Assembly (NCBI RefSeq): GCF_013280595.1
Contig: NZ_JAAATY010000040.1
Location: 18,645 to 82,644 of the forward strand
Length of the DNA: 64,000 nucleotides
Source: Kibdelosporangium persicum
Lineage (GTDB): Bacteria > Actinomycetota > Actinomycetes > Mycobacteriales > Pseudonocardiaceae
Reading direction: 5' to 3'
In this document: positions 9,264 through 19,701 of the stretch, piece after piece
Numbering within the stretch: the stretch's first letter is position 1
How the letters are laid out: every line of letters begins with the position of its first letter
Program-made: the position numbers and the translations under genes
Notes under the pieces: model-generated
Told to the model about the DNA's origin: nothing
The model's input: the letters and a program-made list of their open reading frames with translations, nothing else
The model's database searches: none

Positions 9264-10027
9264 CCGACTACACCAAACTGTTCAGGTTGGACGGTCGTAG
9301 GGCCGTGGTTCTGGGCGCGGGCAGCGGGATCGGCCGCGAGTCGGCGCTGGCTCTCGCCGCTCACGGCGCGTCGGTGGTGTGCGCCGACGTGAACCTGCCT
9401 GCCGCGCAGGAGACAGCGTCGATGATCGACGCCGACGCGTACGAGATCAACGTGCTCGACACCGAGGCGGTCACGGCAGCGGCGGCCGCGTTGGGCGAGG
9501 TCGACGTCGTCGTGCTGACCGCCGCCATGAACGTCCGCAAACGCTTGCTCGACTACACCAAGGCGGAGTTCGACCGCGTGGTCGCGCTGAACCTGGGCGC
9601 CACTTTCGACGTCGTGCGGGCTTTCGGAGCGCGCATGGTCGACCGCGGCACCGGCAGCATCATCGGCTTCTCGTCGATCCGTGGCACGACGGTCGAACCT
9701 GGTCAGAGTGTCTACGCGGCCACCAAAGCCGGTCTGGTGCAGCTGTTCCGCACGGCCGCGGCGGAGTTCGGCCCGTCCGGTGTGCGGGTCAACGCGATCG
9801 CGCCCGGTGTGGTGGAAACCCCGCTGACCGCGCAGATCAAGTCCAATCCCGGCTGGTACCAGGCGTACGCCGACAAGGGCGCGCTCGGCCGGTGGGCGAG
9901 ACCGTCGGAACTGGCCGGTGCCGTGGTGTACCTGGCATCGGACGCCGCCAGCTTCGTGACCGGCGCCGTGATCGCCGTGGACGGCGGCTGGACCGCGGTC
10001 GACGGCCGCTTCGACCCGCCTGCGTGA
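9260..10027 (+). CDS. Short-chain dehydrogenase/reductase
   Basis: 255 residues, classical SDR. The cofactor motif is GAGSGIGRE, an acidic Asp after the second strand (VVCADVN) favours NAD(H), and the active site has the Ser of GFSSIRG with Tyr152 and Lys156 in YAATKAG. The C terminus has the usual FVTGAVIAVDGGW. It probably interconverts an alcohol and a ketone or aldehyde in the same pathway as the neighbouring aldehyde dehydrogenase. The ATG overlaps the previous stop by 4 bp. Confidence 0.92.
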   Translation: MTDYTKLFRLDGRRAVVLGAGSGIGRESALALAAHGASVVCADVNLPAAQETASMIDADAYEINVLDTEAVTAAAAALGEVDVVVLTAAMNVRKRLLDYTKAEFDRVVALNLGATFDVVRAFGARMVDRGTGSIIGFSSIRGTTVEPGQSVYAATKAGLVQLFRTAAAEFGPSGVRVNAIAPGVVETPLTAQIKSNPGWYQAYADKGALGRWARPSELAGAVVYLASDAASFVTGAVIAVDGGWTAVDGRFDPPA

Positions 10028-10037
10028 AAGGACGGAC

Positions 10038-11414
10038 ATGACTGATCTCGCGGACCTGCCTGCCGTCGACCTGCTCGCCGAGTACCGGTCGGGGCTTTCG
10101 CCGGTCGAGGTGGCCGAAGCGGTGCTCGCCCGGATCGCGTCGCTGGAACCCAGGCTGAAGGCGTTCTACACGCACGAACCGGAGGCTGTCCTGGCGGCGG
10201 CACGGGAATCCGAGCTGCGCTGGCGAGCCGGTAATCCACAAGGGACGCTGGACGGCGTGCCGGTGACGATCAAGGAGAACATCGCCACCCGCGGCACGCC
10301 GGTCCCGTTGGGCACGGCCGCGACGGAACTGGTGCCCGCCGCGGAGGACGCTCCGGCCGCGGCCCGGCTGCGTGAGGCCGGTGCGATCACGCTGGGCAAG
10401 ACCACGATGCCGGACTACGGAATGCTCACGTCCGGCCTGTCCAGCTTCCACGAAGCCTCTCGGAATCCCTGGGACACGGCACGAACGCCAGGCGGATCGA
10501 GCGCGGGCGCTGGTGCCGCGGCTGCGGCCGGGTACGGCCCGCTGCACCTTGGCACGGACATCGGCGGGTCGATCCGGCTGCCTGCGGCGTTCTGCGGTCT
10601 CGTCGGCCTGAAGCCCAGCTTTGGCCGTGTGCCGGTGGATCCGCCGTACATCGGTCGTGTCGTCGGCCCGATGACCAGGACAGTCGCGGACGCGGCATTG
10701 CTGATGCGGGTGTTGTCCCAACCGGACGAGCGGGACCACATGAGCCTGCCGCCGAGCGATATCGACTGGCAGTCCTTGAATTTCGACCCCGCTGGAGTAC
10801 GCGTCGGGCTGCACCTCGACGCCGGTGTCGGGCTTGACGTCGAGCCGGAGATCAGGTCGGCGGTGGAGGCAGCCGCGCGGCTGTTCGAGAACGCGGGCGT
10901 GACCGTCGAGCCGATGAACCCCTTCGTCACCAGGGAGATGATCGACGGCCTCGACCTGTTCTGGCGAACCCGGCTCTGGTCGGACCTGATGACGTTGCCG
11001 CCGGAGCGGTTCGAGCGGGTGCTGCCGTACATCACGGAATGGGCACGTGCGGGCGGTGATTCCTCCGGTGTGGACGTGTATCGCGGATTCTCGCAGATCG
11101 ACAGGATGACCGTGGCCGCGTTGCGGGCGACTGCGCCGTACGACTTCGTGCTCTCGCCGACGAGTCCCGTGTCCGCCTTCCCCGCCGAGTGGGCGTCGCC
11201 GGTCAACGACCCCGCCAGGCCGTTCGAGCACATCGAGTTCACCGTCCCGTTCAACATGTCCGGCCAGCCGTCGGTGTCGATCAACTGCGGGTACACCGCC
11301 GAAGGCCAGCCGATCGGCCTGCAGATCACCGGCCGCCGGTTCGACGACCCCGGCGTGCTCAGGATGGCCGCCCTGTTCGAACAGTTGCGGCCGGAGCAGC
11401 GGAGAGCCGTTTGA
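10038..11414 (+). CDS. Amidase (amidase signature family)
   Basis: 458 residues. The Ser-cisSer-Lys triad of the family can be placed: Lys79 in VTIKEN, Ser154 in GGSSAG and nucleophile Ser178 in DIGGSIRLPA, the 24-residue Ser spacing being the same as in other members. It hydrolyses a C-N amide bond in the cytoplasm. It lacks neighbouring gatB/gatC genes, so it is a catabolic amidase and not the GatA subunit. A good ribosome-binding site (GAAAGGAC) precedes the ATG. It closes the operon begun at 2976 and gives the best clue to its purpose: import of an amide followed by hydrolysis and oxidation. Confidence 0.92.
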   Translation: MTDLADLPAVDLLAEYRSGLSPVEVAEAVLARIASLEPRLKAFYTHEPEAVLAAARESELRWRAGNPQGTLDGVPVTIKENIATRGTPVPLGTAATELVPAAEDAPAAARLREAGAITLGKTTMPDYGMLTSGLSSFHEASRNPWDTARTPGGSSAGAGAAAAAGYGPLHLGTDIGGSIRLPAAFCGLVGLKPSFGRVPVDPPYIGRVVGPMTRTVADAALLMRVLSQPDERDHMSLPPSDIDWQSLNFDPAGVRVGLHLDAGVGLDVEPEIRSAVEAAARLFENAGVTVEPMNPFVTREMIDGLDLFWRTRLWSDLMTLPPERFERVLPYITEWARAGGDSSGVDVYRGFSQIDRMTVAALRATAPYDFVLSPTSPVSAFPAEWASPVNDPARPFEHIEFTVPFNMSGQPSVSINCGYTAEGQPIGLQITGRRFDDPGVLRMAALFEQLRPEQRRAV

Positions 11415-11729
11415 TCAGCACATCGGTGGCCGGCGCTTTCCCGCTGTGGCGTACCTCCATGGGACTACGGGAATTTCCCTGATATCCGGGTGCGGGCCGG
11501 GTTGGTCAGCGTCGGGGGATGGAGATCGCCTGGGCGCTCGCGACCGGCCGGGTGCTGCTCGTGCGGTACCGGCCGATGTGGTCAAGGCCGAACCCGCGCC
11601 TCGGGCCGGGCCCGCGGACCTGTGTGGGCCGTGTCCTGGGCAAACCCGGCGTCCGGGACCGTGCGCAGGCGATCGTGCCGGCCTACGAGCCGGGGTCGGT
11701 CCAACCAGGACGCGGTTAGAGTGATCAGC
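11415..11729 (+). pseudogene. Gene-free gap with a possible CoA-transferase family III relic
   Basis: 315 bp with no convincing intact gene. One plus-strand frame reads [19 protein letters not shown] near 11571-11628, resembling the ADVVKVEPPxGD..R motif at the N terminus of CaiB/BaiF CoA-transferases, preceded in another frame by a LARxYGADV-like context. No start with that domain and no downstream domain remain. If real, it is a decayed fragment; chance similarity is possible. Confidence 0.25.
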
Positions 11730-12515
11730 ATGTCGGAACTTCGCGGGGTGCTTGACGATCTGCTCGCCGAGGGCTTATCCCTCGACGACCTGGTGGCTTC
11801 GTTACCGGAATCCGGGTGGTCCACCATGACTCCGGCCGAGGGCTGGACCATCGCGCATCAGATCGCGCACCTGGCGTGGACCGATGACGCCAGCATCCTG
11901 GCCGCGACCGACGCGGCGGGCTTCCAGAAAATGGTCACCGAGGCCTGGCAGAACCCGGTCGGCCTCGTCGACGAAGGCGCCGAAGCCCTGGCCCGGACGC
12001 CACCGGCCGAGTTGCTCGCCCGCTGGCGTGCGGGCCGGACAGCGGTGGCGTCGGCGTTGGCGGACGTGCCCGCGGGGGAGAAGCTGCCGTGGTTCGGGCC
12101 GCCGATGAGCGCCATGTCCATGGCCACCGCCCGCATCATGGAAACCTGGGCACACGGGCTGGACATCGCCGACGCGCTGGGTGTCGAGCGCCCACCGACG
12201 ACGCGGCTGCGGCACGTGACCCATATTTCCGTCCGTACCAGGGACTTCGCCTTCCAGCTGCATGGCCTGACCCCGCCCGCCGAGCCGTTCCACGTGGCGT
12301 TGACCGCGCCGGACGGCTCGACCTGGACCTGGGGCCCGGCCGACGCGGCCCAGAAAGTCACCGGCCCGGCCCTGGACCTGTGCCTCGTCGCCACCCAACG
12401 CCGTCACCGCGCGGACACCGCACTGGTGGCCACCGGGCCCGATGCCGACAAGTGGCTCGACATCGCCCAGGCGTTCGCGGGTCTGCCGGGGCCGGGCCGC
12501 AAGCCTTCTCAATGA
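11730..12515 (+). CDS. TIGR03084-like DinB-fold protein (mycothiol-dependent maleylpyruvate isomerase N-terminal type)
   Basis: 261 residues. The N-terminal half resembles the MDMPI/DinB four-helix fold: [16 protein letters not shown] carries the first metal-ligand type His, and [17 protein letters not shown] another. This matches the actinobacterial TIGR03084 family, whose reaction is unknown. Such genes are often found next to AtuA-like proteins and acyl-CoA carboxylases, as here (14113-19651). The ATG at 11730 is favoured over the in-frame GTG at 11721; no strong ribosome-binding site is visible for either. The 3' end overlaps the convergent multicopper oxidase gene by 7 bp. Confidence 0.8.
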   Translation: MSELRGVLDDLLAEGLSLDDLVASLPESGWSTMTPAEGWTIAHQIAHLAWTDDASILAATDAAGFQKMVTEAWQNPVGLVDEGAEALARTPPAELLARWRAGRTAVASALADVPAGEKLPWFGPPMSAMSMATARIMETWAHGLDIADALGVERPPTTRLRHVTHISVRTRDFAFQLHGLTPPAEPFHVALTAPDGSTWTWGPADAAQKVTGPALDLCLVATQRRHRADTALVATGPDADKWLDIAQAFAGLPGPGRKPSQ

Positions 12516-13948
12516 CCGTGGCCCGACATCGACACCGTGCGTGACGTGTGATCCTCGGTTCCAGGCGGGACGATCACGAACTGTCCCATCATGCCTTGGT
12601 CCTCGTGCTTGAGGATGTGGCAGTGGTACATGTACGGCGTCTTCGGATCGGTGTGCCGGCCGAACTCCACCGCGAGCCTGACTTTCGTCCCGCTGGGCAC
12701 GAACACGGTGTCCTTCGGGCCGCGCAGGTGCTCCGGCGGCTGTTCGCCGTCGATGTCGAGCACGCGGAACACCACTTCGTGGATGTGGAAGTTGTGCGAG
12801 TACGTGACGTTGTCCAGCTCCCAGATCTCGCTCGCGCCCGCGGCGACGACCTCGTCGATCCGGGTCATGTCCATGTTGCGGCTGTTGATGTTGGACCCGC
12901 CCAGCCGGAACGTCCTGGTCTTCGTGGGTTTCGCCGGGGGCGCCAGGTCGGCGAGCCTGCCCGGCAGTCCGGCCGACGGCTTGAGCCGCTCCGCGGCGGT
13001 GAACTTGATCAGGTCGAAGTCGCCGCTGCCGATGTCGGAGTCACCGTCGAAGCTCTTCAGCAGCACCTGCTCGCCCGGCTGGAACCCGGCGACGATCTCG
13101 ACCCGTTCCCCGGGGCTGATTTGGAACCGGCGCACCGGCACCGGTTTCTCGAGCAGGCCGCCGTCACCGCCGACGACGTGGAACGTGCGGTCGTCCGCGA
13201 ACCCGATGTCGTAGACGCGCGCGTTGGAGCCGTTGAGCACGCGGAACCGGGCATTTGTGGTCGTCACCTGGAAGTACGGGCCGTAGGTGCCGTTGACCAG
13301 GATGTGATCACCGAGGATGCCGAACGTGCCGCCGGTGTTGTCGTTGAGTTCGCCGTCGTCCTTGAACTTCTTGTCCTGGATGACCAACGGGATGTCGTCG
13401 GTGCCGTACGTCCTCGGCAGCGCGACGTCCTTGTCGTCGTCGATCAGGAACATCCCGGCCAGCCCACGGTAGACGTGCCGCGCGGTCTGGCCGTGCGGGT
13501 GCGGGTGGTACCAGGTCGTGGCCGCGGGCTGATCAACTGTCCACTCCGGACTCCACGTGTCACCCGGGTTGATCATCTGGTGCGGGCCGCCGTCCATCTT
13601 CGCGGGCAACCGCATTCCGTGCCAGTGCAGAGTGCTTGCTTCGCCGAGCGTGTTGGTCACGTTCATCGCCACACGGTCACCGCGCTTCGCGCGGAGCGTC
13701 GGGCCGAGGTAGTCGCCGTTGATCCCCCAAGTGCCGACGGGCTTCCCGGGCCGCATTTCGGCGCGTCCTTCCTGGAGCCGCAACGGGAACCGCTTGACGC
13801 CGTCGGGGCCGGGTGCGGGGTCCAGCACAGGCGGGATGTGCAGGGGAGCGGTGAACTCCAGCGAGCCCACGTTGCCCTGCCCGCCGCCGCAGCCGGTCAC
13901 CGTGAACGCGGCCAGTGCCGTCAGGGCCAGGAAGCTTCGCCTTCTCAT
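12509..13948 (-). CDS. Multicopper oxidase, exported lipoprotein
   Basis: 479 residues from the ATG giving [15 protein letters not shown]. The N terminus is a signal peptide with a lipobox (TVTGC), so the enzyme is probably anchored outside the membrane. Three cupredoxin domains supply all four copper motifs: [27 protein letters not shown] and [14 protein letters not shown]. The last has the axial Met of the type 1 site. The family oxidises phenols or metal ions with reduction of O2 to water; bilirubin oxidase, CotA- and CueO-like members share this layout. The gene sits on the opposite strand between the TIGR03084-like gene and the AtuA operon and looks like an insertion into an otherwise conserved neighbourhood. 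Confidence 0.92.
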   Translation of the reverse strand: MRRRSFLALTALAAFTVTGCGGGQGNVGSLEFTAPLHIPPVLDPAPGPDGVKRFPLRLQEGRAEMRPGKPVGTWGINGDYLGPTLRAKRGDRVAMNVTNTLGEASTLHWHGMRLPAKMDGGPHQMINPGDTWSPEWTVDQPAATTWYHPHPHGQTARHVYRGLAGMFLIDDDKDVALPRTYGTDDIPLVIQDKKFKDDGELNDNTGGTFGILGDHILVNGTYGPYFQVTTTNARFRVLNGSNARVYDIGFADDRTFHVVGGDGGLLEKPVPVRRFQISPGERVEIVAGFQPGEQVLLKSFDGDSDIGSGDFDLIKFTAAERLKPSAGLPGRLADLAPPAKPTKTRTFRLGGSNINSRNMDMTRIDEVVAAGASEIWELDNVTYSHNFHIHEVVFRVLDIDGEQPPEHLRGPKDTVFVPSGTKVRLAVEFGRHTDPKTPYMYHCHILKHEDQGMMGQFVIVPPGTEDHTSRTVSMSGHGH

Positions 13949-14062
13949 GGCACTGATGGTTGCTTCGAGGCTTGGCCTGGCGCGTCGGCCCGCAACGGCA
14001 ACTTGGCGTACATCTTGCGTGGTAGCGGCGTCCCCCGGCGGTATCCGTGAGTTGCGCCCGAG

Positions 14063-14090
14063 GCAAAACAAGCACGCTTGCTTGTTTTGC
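14063..14090. promoter_or_regulatory. Perfect 12-bp inverted repeat, probable operator
   Basis: GCAAAACAAGCA and TGCTTGTTTTGC pair perfectly around a 4-nt CGCT centre. The site lies between the divergent multicopper oxidase and AtuA-like genes, 22 bp before the latter's ATG. Its size and symmetry suit a TetR-type repressor. It is AT-rich for this genome and has no following T run, so a terminator is less likely. Confidence 0.65.
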
Positions 14091-14112
14091 GTGCGGCTGG
14101 CATGCTGACGGC

Positions 14113-15785
<1,673 letters not shown>

Positions 15786-15789
<4 letters not shown>

Positions 15790-17381
15790 CGACGTTGCAG
15801 TCCACACTGGACACGGCGTCGGACGAGTACGCGGCGAACCGCGAGTCGATGCTCGGCAAGCTGGCCGAGCTGGACGGCGAGTACGCCAAGGCGATCGCCG
15901 GTGGCGGGCCGAAGTACGTCGAACGACACCGCAAACGCGGCAAACTCCTCGCCAGGGAACGCGTCGAGCTGCTGATCGACCCGGACTCGCCGTTCCTGGA
16001 GCTGTCCCCGCTGGCCGCGTGGGGCAGCGACTACACCGTCGGTGCCAGTGTGGTCACCGGAATCGGCGTGGTCGAGGGCGTCGAATGCATGATCATGGCC
16101 AGCGACCCGACCGTGCGCGGCGGGTCGAGCAATCCGTGGACGGTCAGGAAAACGTTCCGCGCCATGGACATCGCGCTGGAGAACCGGCTGCCGTTGATCA
16201 ACCTCGGCGAGTCCGGCGGTGCGGACCTGCCGTCGCAGAAGGAGATCTTCATCCCGGGCGGCCGGTTGTTCCGTGACCTCACCAGGTTGTCCGCCGCGGG
16301 CATCCCGACGATCGCCTTGGTCTTCGGCAACGCGACGGCCGGCGGCGCGTACGTGCCGGGCATGTCCGACCACGTCGTGATGGTCAAGGGCCAGTCCAAG
16401 GTCTTCCTCGGTGGCCCGCCGCTGGTCAAGATGGCCACCGGTGAGGAGTCGGACGACGAGTCACTGGGCGGTGCGGAGATGCACGCCCGCAAGTCCGGCC
16501 TGGCCGACTACTTCGCGGTCGACGAGCAGGACGCGATCCGGATCGGCAGGCGGATCGTGGCGCGGCTGAACTGGAAGAAGCGCGGCGCGGCACCGGGTCC
16601 GTACACACCGCCGCTGTTCGACGAGGACGAGCTGCTGGGCGTCGTGCCTGGCGACCTCAAGATCCCGTTCGACCCGCGGGAAGTGATCGCGCGGGTGGTC
16701 GACGGTTCGGACTTCGACGAGTTCAAACCGATGTACGGAACCAGTCTGGCGACCGGCTGGGCGACGGTGCACGGGTATCCGGTCGGTATCCTGGCCAACG
16801 CCCAAGGCGTGTTGTTCAGCGAGGAGTCGCAGAAGGCCGCGCAGTTCATCCAGCTGGCGAACCAGACGGACACCCCGCTGATCTTCCTGCACAACACCAC
16901 CGGGTACATGGTCGGCAAGGACTTCGAGCAGGGCGGCATCATCAAACACGGCTCGATGATGATCAACGCCGTGTCGAACTCGAAGGTGCCGCACATCTCG
17001 ATCCTGATGGGCGCCTCCTACGGCGCGGGACACTATGGAATGTGCGGCCGCGCGTACGACCCACGGTTCCTGTTCGCCTGGCCGAGCGCGAAGTCGGCGG
17101 TGATGGGACCGCAACAACTGGCCGGCGTACTGTCCATTGTGGCGCGTGCGGCGACCTTGGCTCGTGGCGAGGAGTACAGCGAGGAGAACGACGCGGCCAT
17201 GCGCGCGATGGTCGAGGCGCAGATCGAAGCCGAGTCGCTGCCGATGTTCCTGTCCGGCAGACTGTACGACGACGGCGTGATCGATCCCCGCGACACCAGG
17301 ACGGTCCTCGGGCTCTGCCTGTCCGCCATCCACACCACACCAGTGGCCGGCGCCGACGGCTTCGGCGTCTTCCGGATGTGA
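15786..17381 (+). CDS. Acyl-CoA carboxylase, carboxyltransferase (beta) subunit
   Basis: 531 residues with both crotonase-like halves. The first oxyanion region is NLGESGGADLP with NATAGGAYVPGMSD, the second GASYGAGHYGMCGRAYDP. It transfers carboxylate from biotin to an acyl-CoA. The MccB-type spacing and the AtuA neighbour suggest a branched substrate such as methylcrotonyl- or geranyl-CoA and not propionyl-CoA, but residues deciding this cannot be judged by eye. The GTG start overlaps the previous stop (GTGA). The next gene encodes the biotin-carrying partner. Confidence 0.93.
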
Positions 17382-17386
17382 GAGCG

Positions 17387-19651
17387 ATGATCACAAGTGT
17401 TCTGGTCGCGAACCGTGGGGAGATCGCCCGGCGGGTGTTCCGTACCTGCCGGTCCCTCGGGATCTCCTGCGTGGCGGTCTATTCGGACGCCGACGCGTCG
17501 TCGCCGCACGTGGCCGAGGCGGACGCGGCCGTCCGCCTGCCCGGCAACACGCCGTCGGAGACCTACCTGCGCGGTCCGTTGATCATCGAAGCCGCCCAGC
17601 GCGCGGGCGCGGACGCGATCCATCCCGGCTACGGCTTCCTGTCGGAGAACGCGGACTTCGCCCGCGCGGTGATCGAGGCGGGCCTGACGTGGATCGGCCC
17701 GTCCCCCGAAGCCATCGGCCAGATGGGCTCGAAGGTAGCGGCGAAGCGGTTGATGGCCGCGGCGGGAGTCCCGGTCCTGTCCGAAGTGGACGACGTCACG
17801 GCCGACGACCTGCCGGTGCTGATCAAGGCATCGGCGGGCGGCGGCGGCCGGGGCATGCGCATCGTGCGCGACCTCGCGGACCTGCCCGGCGAGCTCGAAG
17901 CGGCCAAGTCGGAGGCCTTGTCGGCGTTCGGCGACCCGACGGTGTTCTGCGAGCCGTACCTGGAGACCGGACGGCACATCGAAGTCCAGATCATGGCCGA
18001 CACCCACGGAACGGTCCGGGCAGTCGGCGAACGCGAATGCTCGATCCAGCGCAGGCACCAGAAAGTCATCGAGGAAGCCCCGTCCCCACTGGTCGAACGC
18101 ACCCCAGGCATGCGCTCGCGCCTCTTCGCCGCCGCCCGCGCGGCGGCGAGCGCTATCGCCTACACCGGCGCCGGAACCGTCGAGTTCCTCGCGGACGAAA
18201 ACGGCCGTTTCTACTTCCTGGAGATGAACACCCGCCTCCAGGTCGAACACCCGGTGACCGAGTGCACGACCGGCCTGGACCTCGTCCGCCTGCAGATCCT
18301 GATCGCCCAGGGCGCCCACCTGCCCGCCCTGATCCCCACCGGCGCAGCCCTTTCCGCAACAGCAATTCGCCGAGGGGAACCCCTGAATTCAACGTTACCG
18401 CAAGGGACCGACAGTTCCGGTGCGGCGCAGACGCCCGCCGGCGTCAGCGCAGCCCCTTCCGCAACAGCAATTCCCCAAGGGGATCCCCTTGATTCAACGT
18501 TACCGCAGGGGTCTGACAATTCCGGCGCACGCGCGGCCGGCAGCCAGGCCGCGAAAGACCGTGCCAATCTGAGCGCAGCCCTCTCCACAACAGGAATTCC
18601 CAAGGGGGAACCCCTGATTTCAACGCTACCGGAGGGGTACGACAGTTCTGGGCCGCCGCTCACGCGCGGGCACGCGATCGAGGTGCGGCTCTATGCCGAG
18701 GATCCCGCGCAGGACTGGCGGCCGCAGAGCGGTGTGGTGCATCGGCTTTGCGTGCCCGGCGTGACCACGGAGTTCGCGGTGCCCGCCGGGCCGGGGCTTC
18801 GGCTGGACAGCGGGTTGCGGGACGGCTCCGCCGTCAGCGTCTTCTACGACCCGATGCTGGCGAAGGTCATCTCGTTCGCCGACACCCGGGAGGAGGCCGC
18901 GCTCGGGCTGGCCGGTGCGCTGGCGCGTGCGGAGATCCACGGGTTGGTGACCAACCGGGACCTGCTCGTGCGCGTGCTGCGGCATCCCGAGTTCCTGGCA
19001 GGCAACACCGACACCGCGTTTCTCGACCGGCATGAGCTGGCCGTCCTCGCGGAGCCGCTCGCCGACAAGGACACCGAGGCGCTCAGTGCGCTCGCGGCCG
19101 CGTTGGCCGACGCCGCGGCACGGCGTTCCATGGACGTCCCGAGCGGATGGCGGAATGTGCCGTCGCAGCCGCAGCGCAAGGTGTACCGGACGGCGTCCGG
19201 TGATCACGAGGTCACGTACCGGCACACTCGGGCAGGCCTGGTCACCGACGGGTATCCGGACCTGCGGCTGCTCAGTGCCGAACCGGAGCACGTGGTCCTC
19301 GAGGTAGCCGGGGTGCGCCGGGCGTTCCGGGTCGCGGTGTATCCGGGCCTGGTCTGCGTGGACTCGCCGTTGGGGCCGGTGTCGCTGACGCCCGTGCCGC
19401 GGTTCACCGATCCGTCCGCCCAGACGGCGCCGGGCTCGCTGCTCGCGCCGATGCCGGGGACTGTGGTCAGGGTCGCGGTGTCCGCCGGGGACCAGGTCGA
19501 ACAGGGCCAGCCGCTGCTGTGGCTCGAGGCCATGAAGATGGAGCACAAGATCATTGCTCCGGCCACGGGGACGGTCACGTCGCTGTCGGTCGTCGCGGGC
19601 CAGCAGGTCGACCTGGGGGCCGTGCTGGCGGTGGTGGCGCCACTGGAATGA
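17387..19651 (+). CDS. Acyl-CoA carboxylase alpha subunit (biotin carboxylase + BCCP) with a triplicated in-frame insertion
   Basis: 754 residues. Biotin carboxylase N domain (VLVANRGEIARRVFR), ATP-grasp (KASAGGGGRGM, HPGYGFLSENADF) and the C-terminal biotinyl domain with EAMKMEH (biotin on the Lys) are all intact. It carboxylates its own biotin for the carboxyltransferase encoded upstream. It is about 100 residues longer than usual: between LQILIAQGAHLP and GHAIEVRLYAEDP lie three similar 28-residue units (ending TLPQGTDSSG, TLPQGSDNSG, TLPEGYDSSG) encoded by three 85-bp DNA repeats, all in the same frame. Without them the protein would be about 650 residues, the normal size. The insertion falls in the loop between the ATP-grasp and C-terminal biotin carboxylase domains, where it may be tolerated. 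Confidence 0.93.
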   Translation: MITSVLVANRGEIARRVFRTCRSLGISCVAVYSDADASSPHVAEADAAVRLPGNTPSETYLRGPLIIEAAQRAGADAIHPGYGFLSENADFARAVIEAGLTWIGPSPEAIGQMGSKVAAKRLMAAAGVPVLSEVDDVTADDLPVLIKASAGGGGRGMRIVRDLADLPGELEAAKSEALSAFGDPTVFCEPYLETGRHIEVQIMADTHGTVRAVGERECSIQRRHQKVIEEAPSPLVERTPGMRSRLFAAARAAASAIAYTGAGTVEFLADENGRFYFLEMNTRLQVEHPVTECTTGLDLVRLQILIAQGAHLPALIPTGAALSATAIRRGEPLNSTLPQGTDSSGAAQTPAGVSAAPSATAIPQGDPLDSTLPQGSDNSGARAAGSQAAKDRANLSAALSTTGIPKGEPLISTLPEGYDSSGPPLTRGHAIEVRLYAEDPAQDWRPQSGVVHRLCVPGVTTEFAVPAGPGLRLDSGLRDGSAVSVFYDPMLAKVISFADTREEAALGLAGALARAEIHGLVTNRDLLVRVLRHPEFLAGNTDTAFLDRHELAVLAEPLADKDTEALSALAAALADAAARRSMDVPSGWRNVPSQPQRKVYRTASGDHEVTYRHTRAGLVTDGYPDLRLLSAEPEHVVLEVAGVRRAFRVAVYPGLVCVDSPLGPVSLTPVPRFTDPSAQTAPGSLLAPMPGTVVRVAVSAGDQVEQGQPLLWLEAMKMEHKIIAPATGTVTSLSVVAGQQVDLGAVLAVVAPLE
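18342..18657. repeat. Three in-frame copies of an 85-bp palindromic element inside a biotin carboxylase gene
   Basis: Units begin at about 18342, 18447 and 18573 (each starting GCGCAGCCC, containing AACAGCAATTC or its variant, TTCAACGTTACCG and GACAGTTC). Spacing is 105 and 126 bp, both multiples of three, so every unit is read in the same frame. Each has a G-run/C-run palindrome at its centre; in unit 2 it is the perfect 16-mer CAAGGGGATCCCCTTG (18476-18491). Confidence 0.88.
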
Positions 19652-19668
19652 GTGGGCCTAGGCCCACT
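19651..19668. promoter_or_regulatory. Perfect 18-bp palindrome after the carboxylase operon
   Basis: AGTGGGCCTAGGCCCACT is identical to its reverse complement. Its first base is the last base of the carboxylase stop codon, and it ends 33 bp before the start of the sensor kinase gene. It could be an operator for the kinase gene; as a hairpin it would have almost no loop, so a terminator is less likely. Confidence 0.5.
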
Positions 19669-19701
19669 GGCCGGCGGCCGTTCGCATACCAGAATGGGCG
19701 C

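Noticed and set aside
10038..11414. GatA subunit of the amidotransferase
   Set aside because: No gatB or gatC nearby; operon context is a catabolic importer.
12548..14050. Long plus-strand frame opposite the multicopper oxidase
   Set aside because: The minus strand encodes all four copper motifs; the antisense frame is an effect of high GC.
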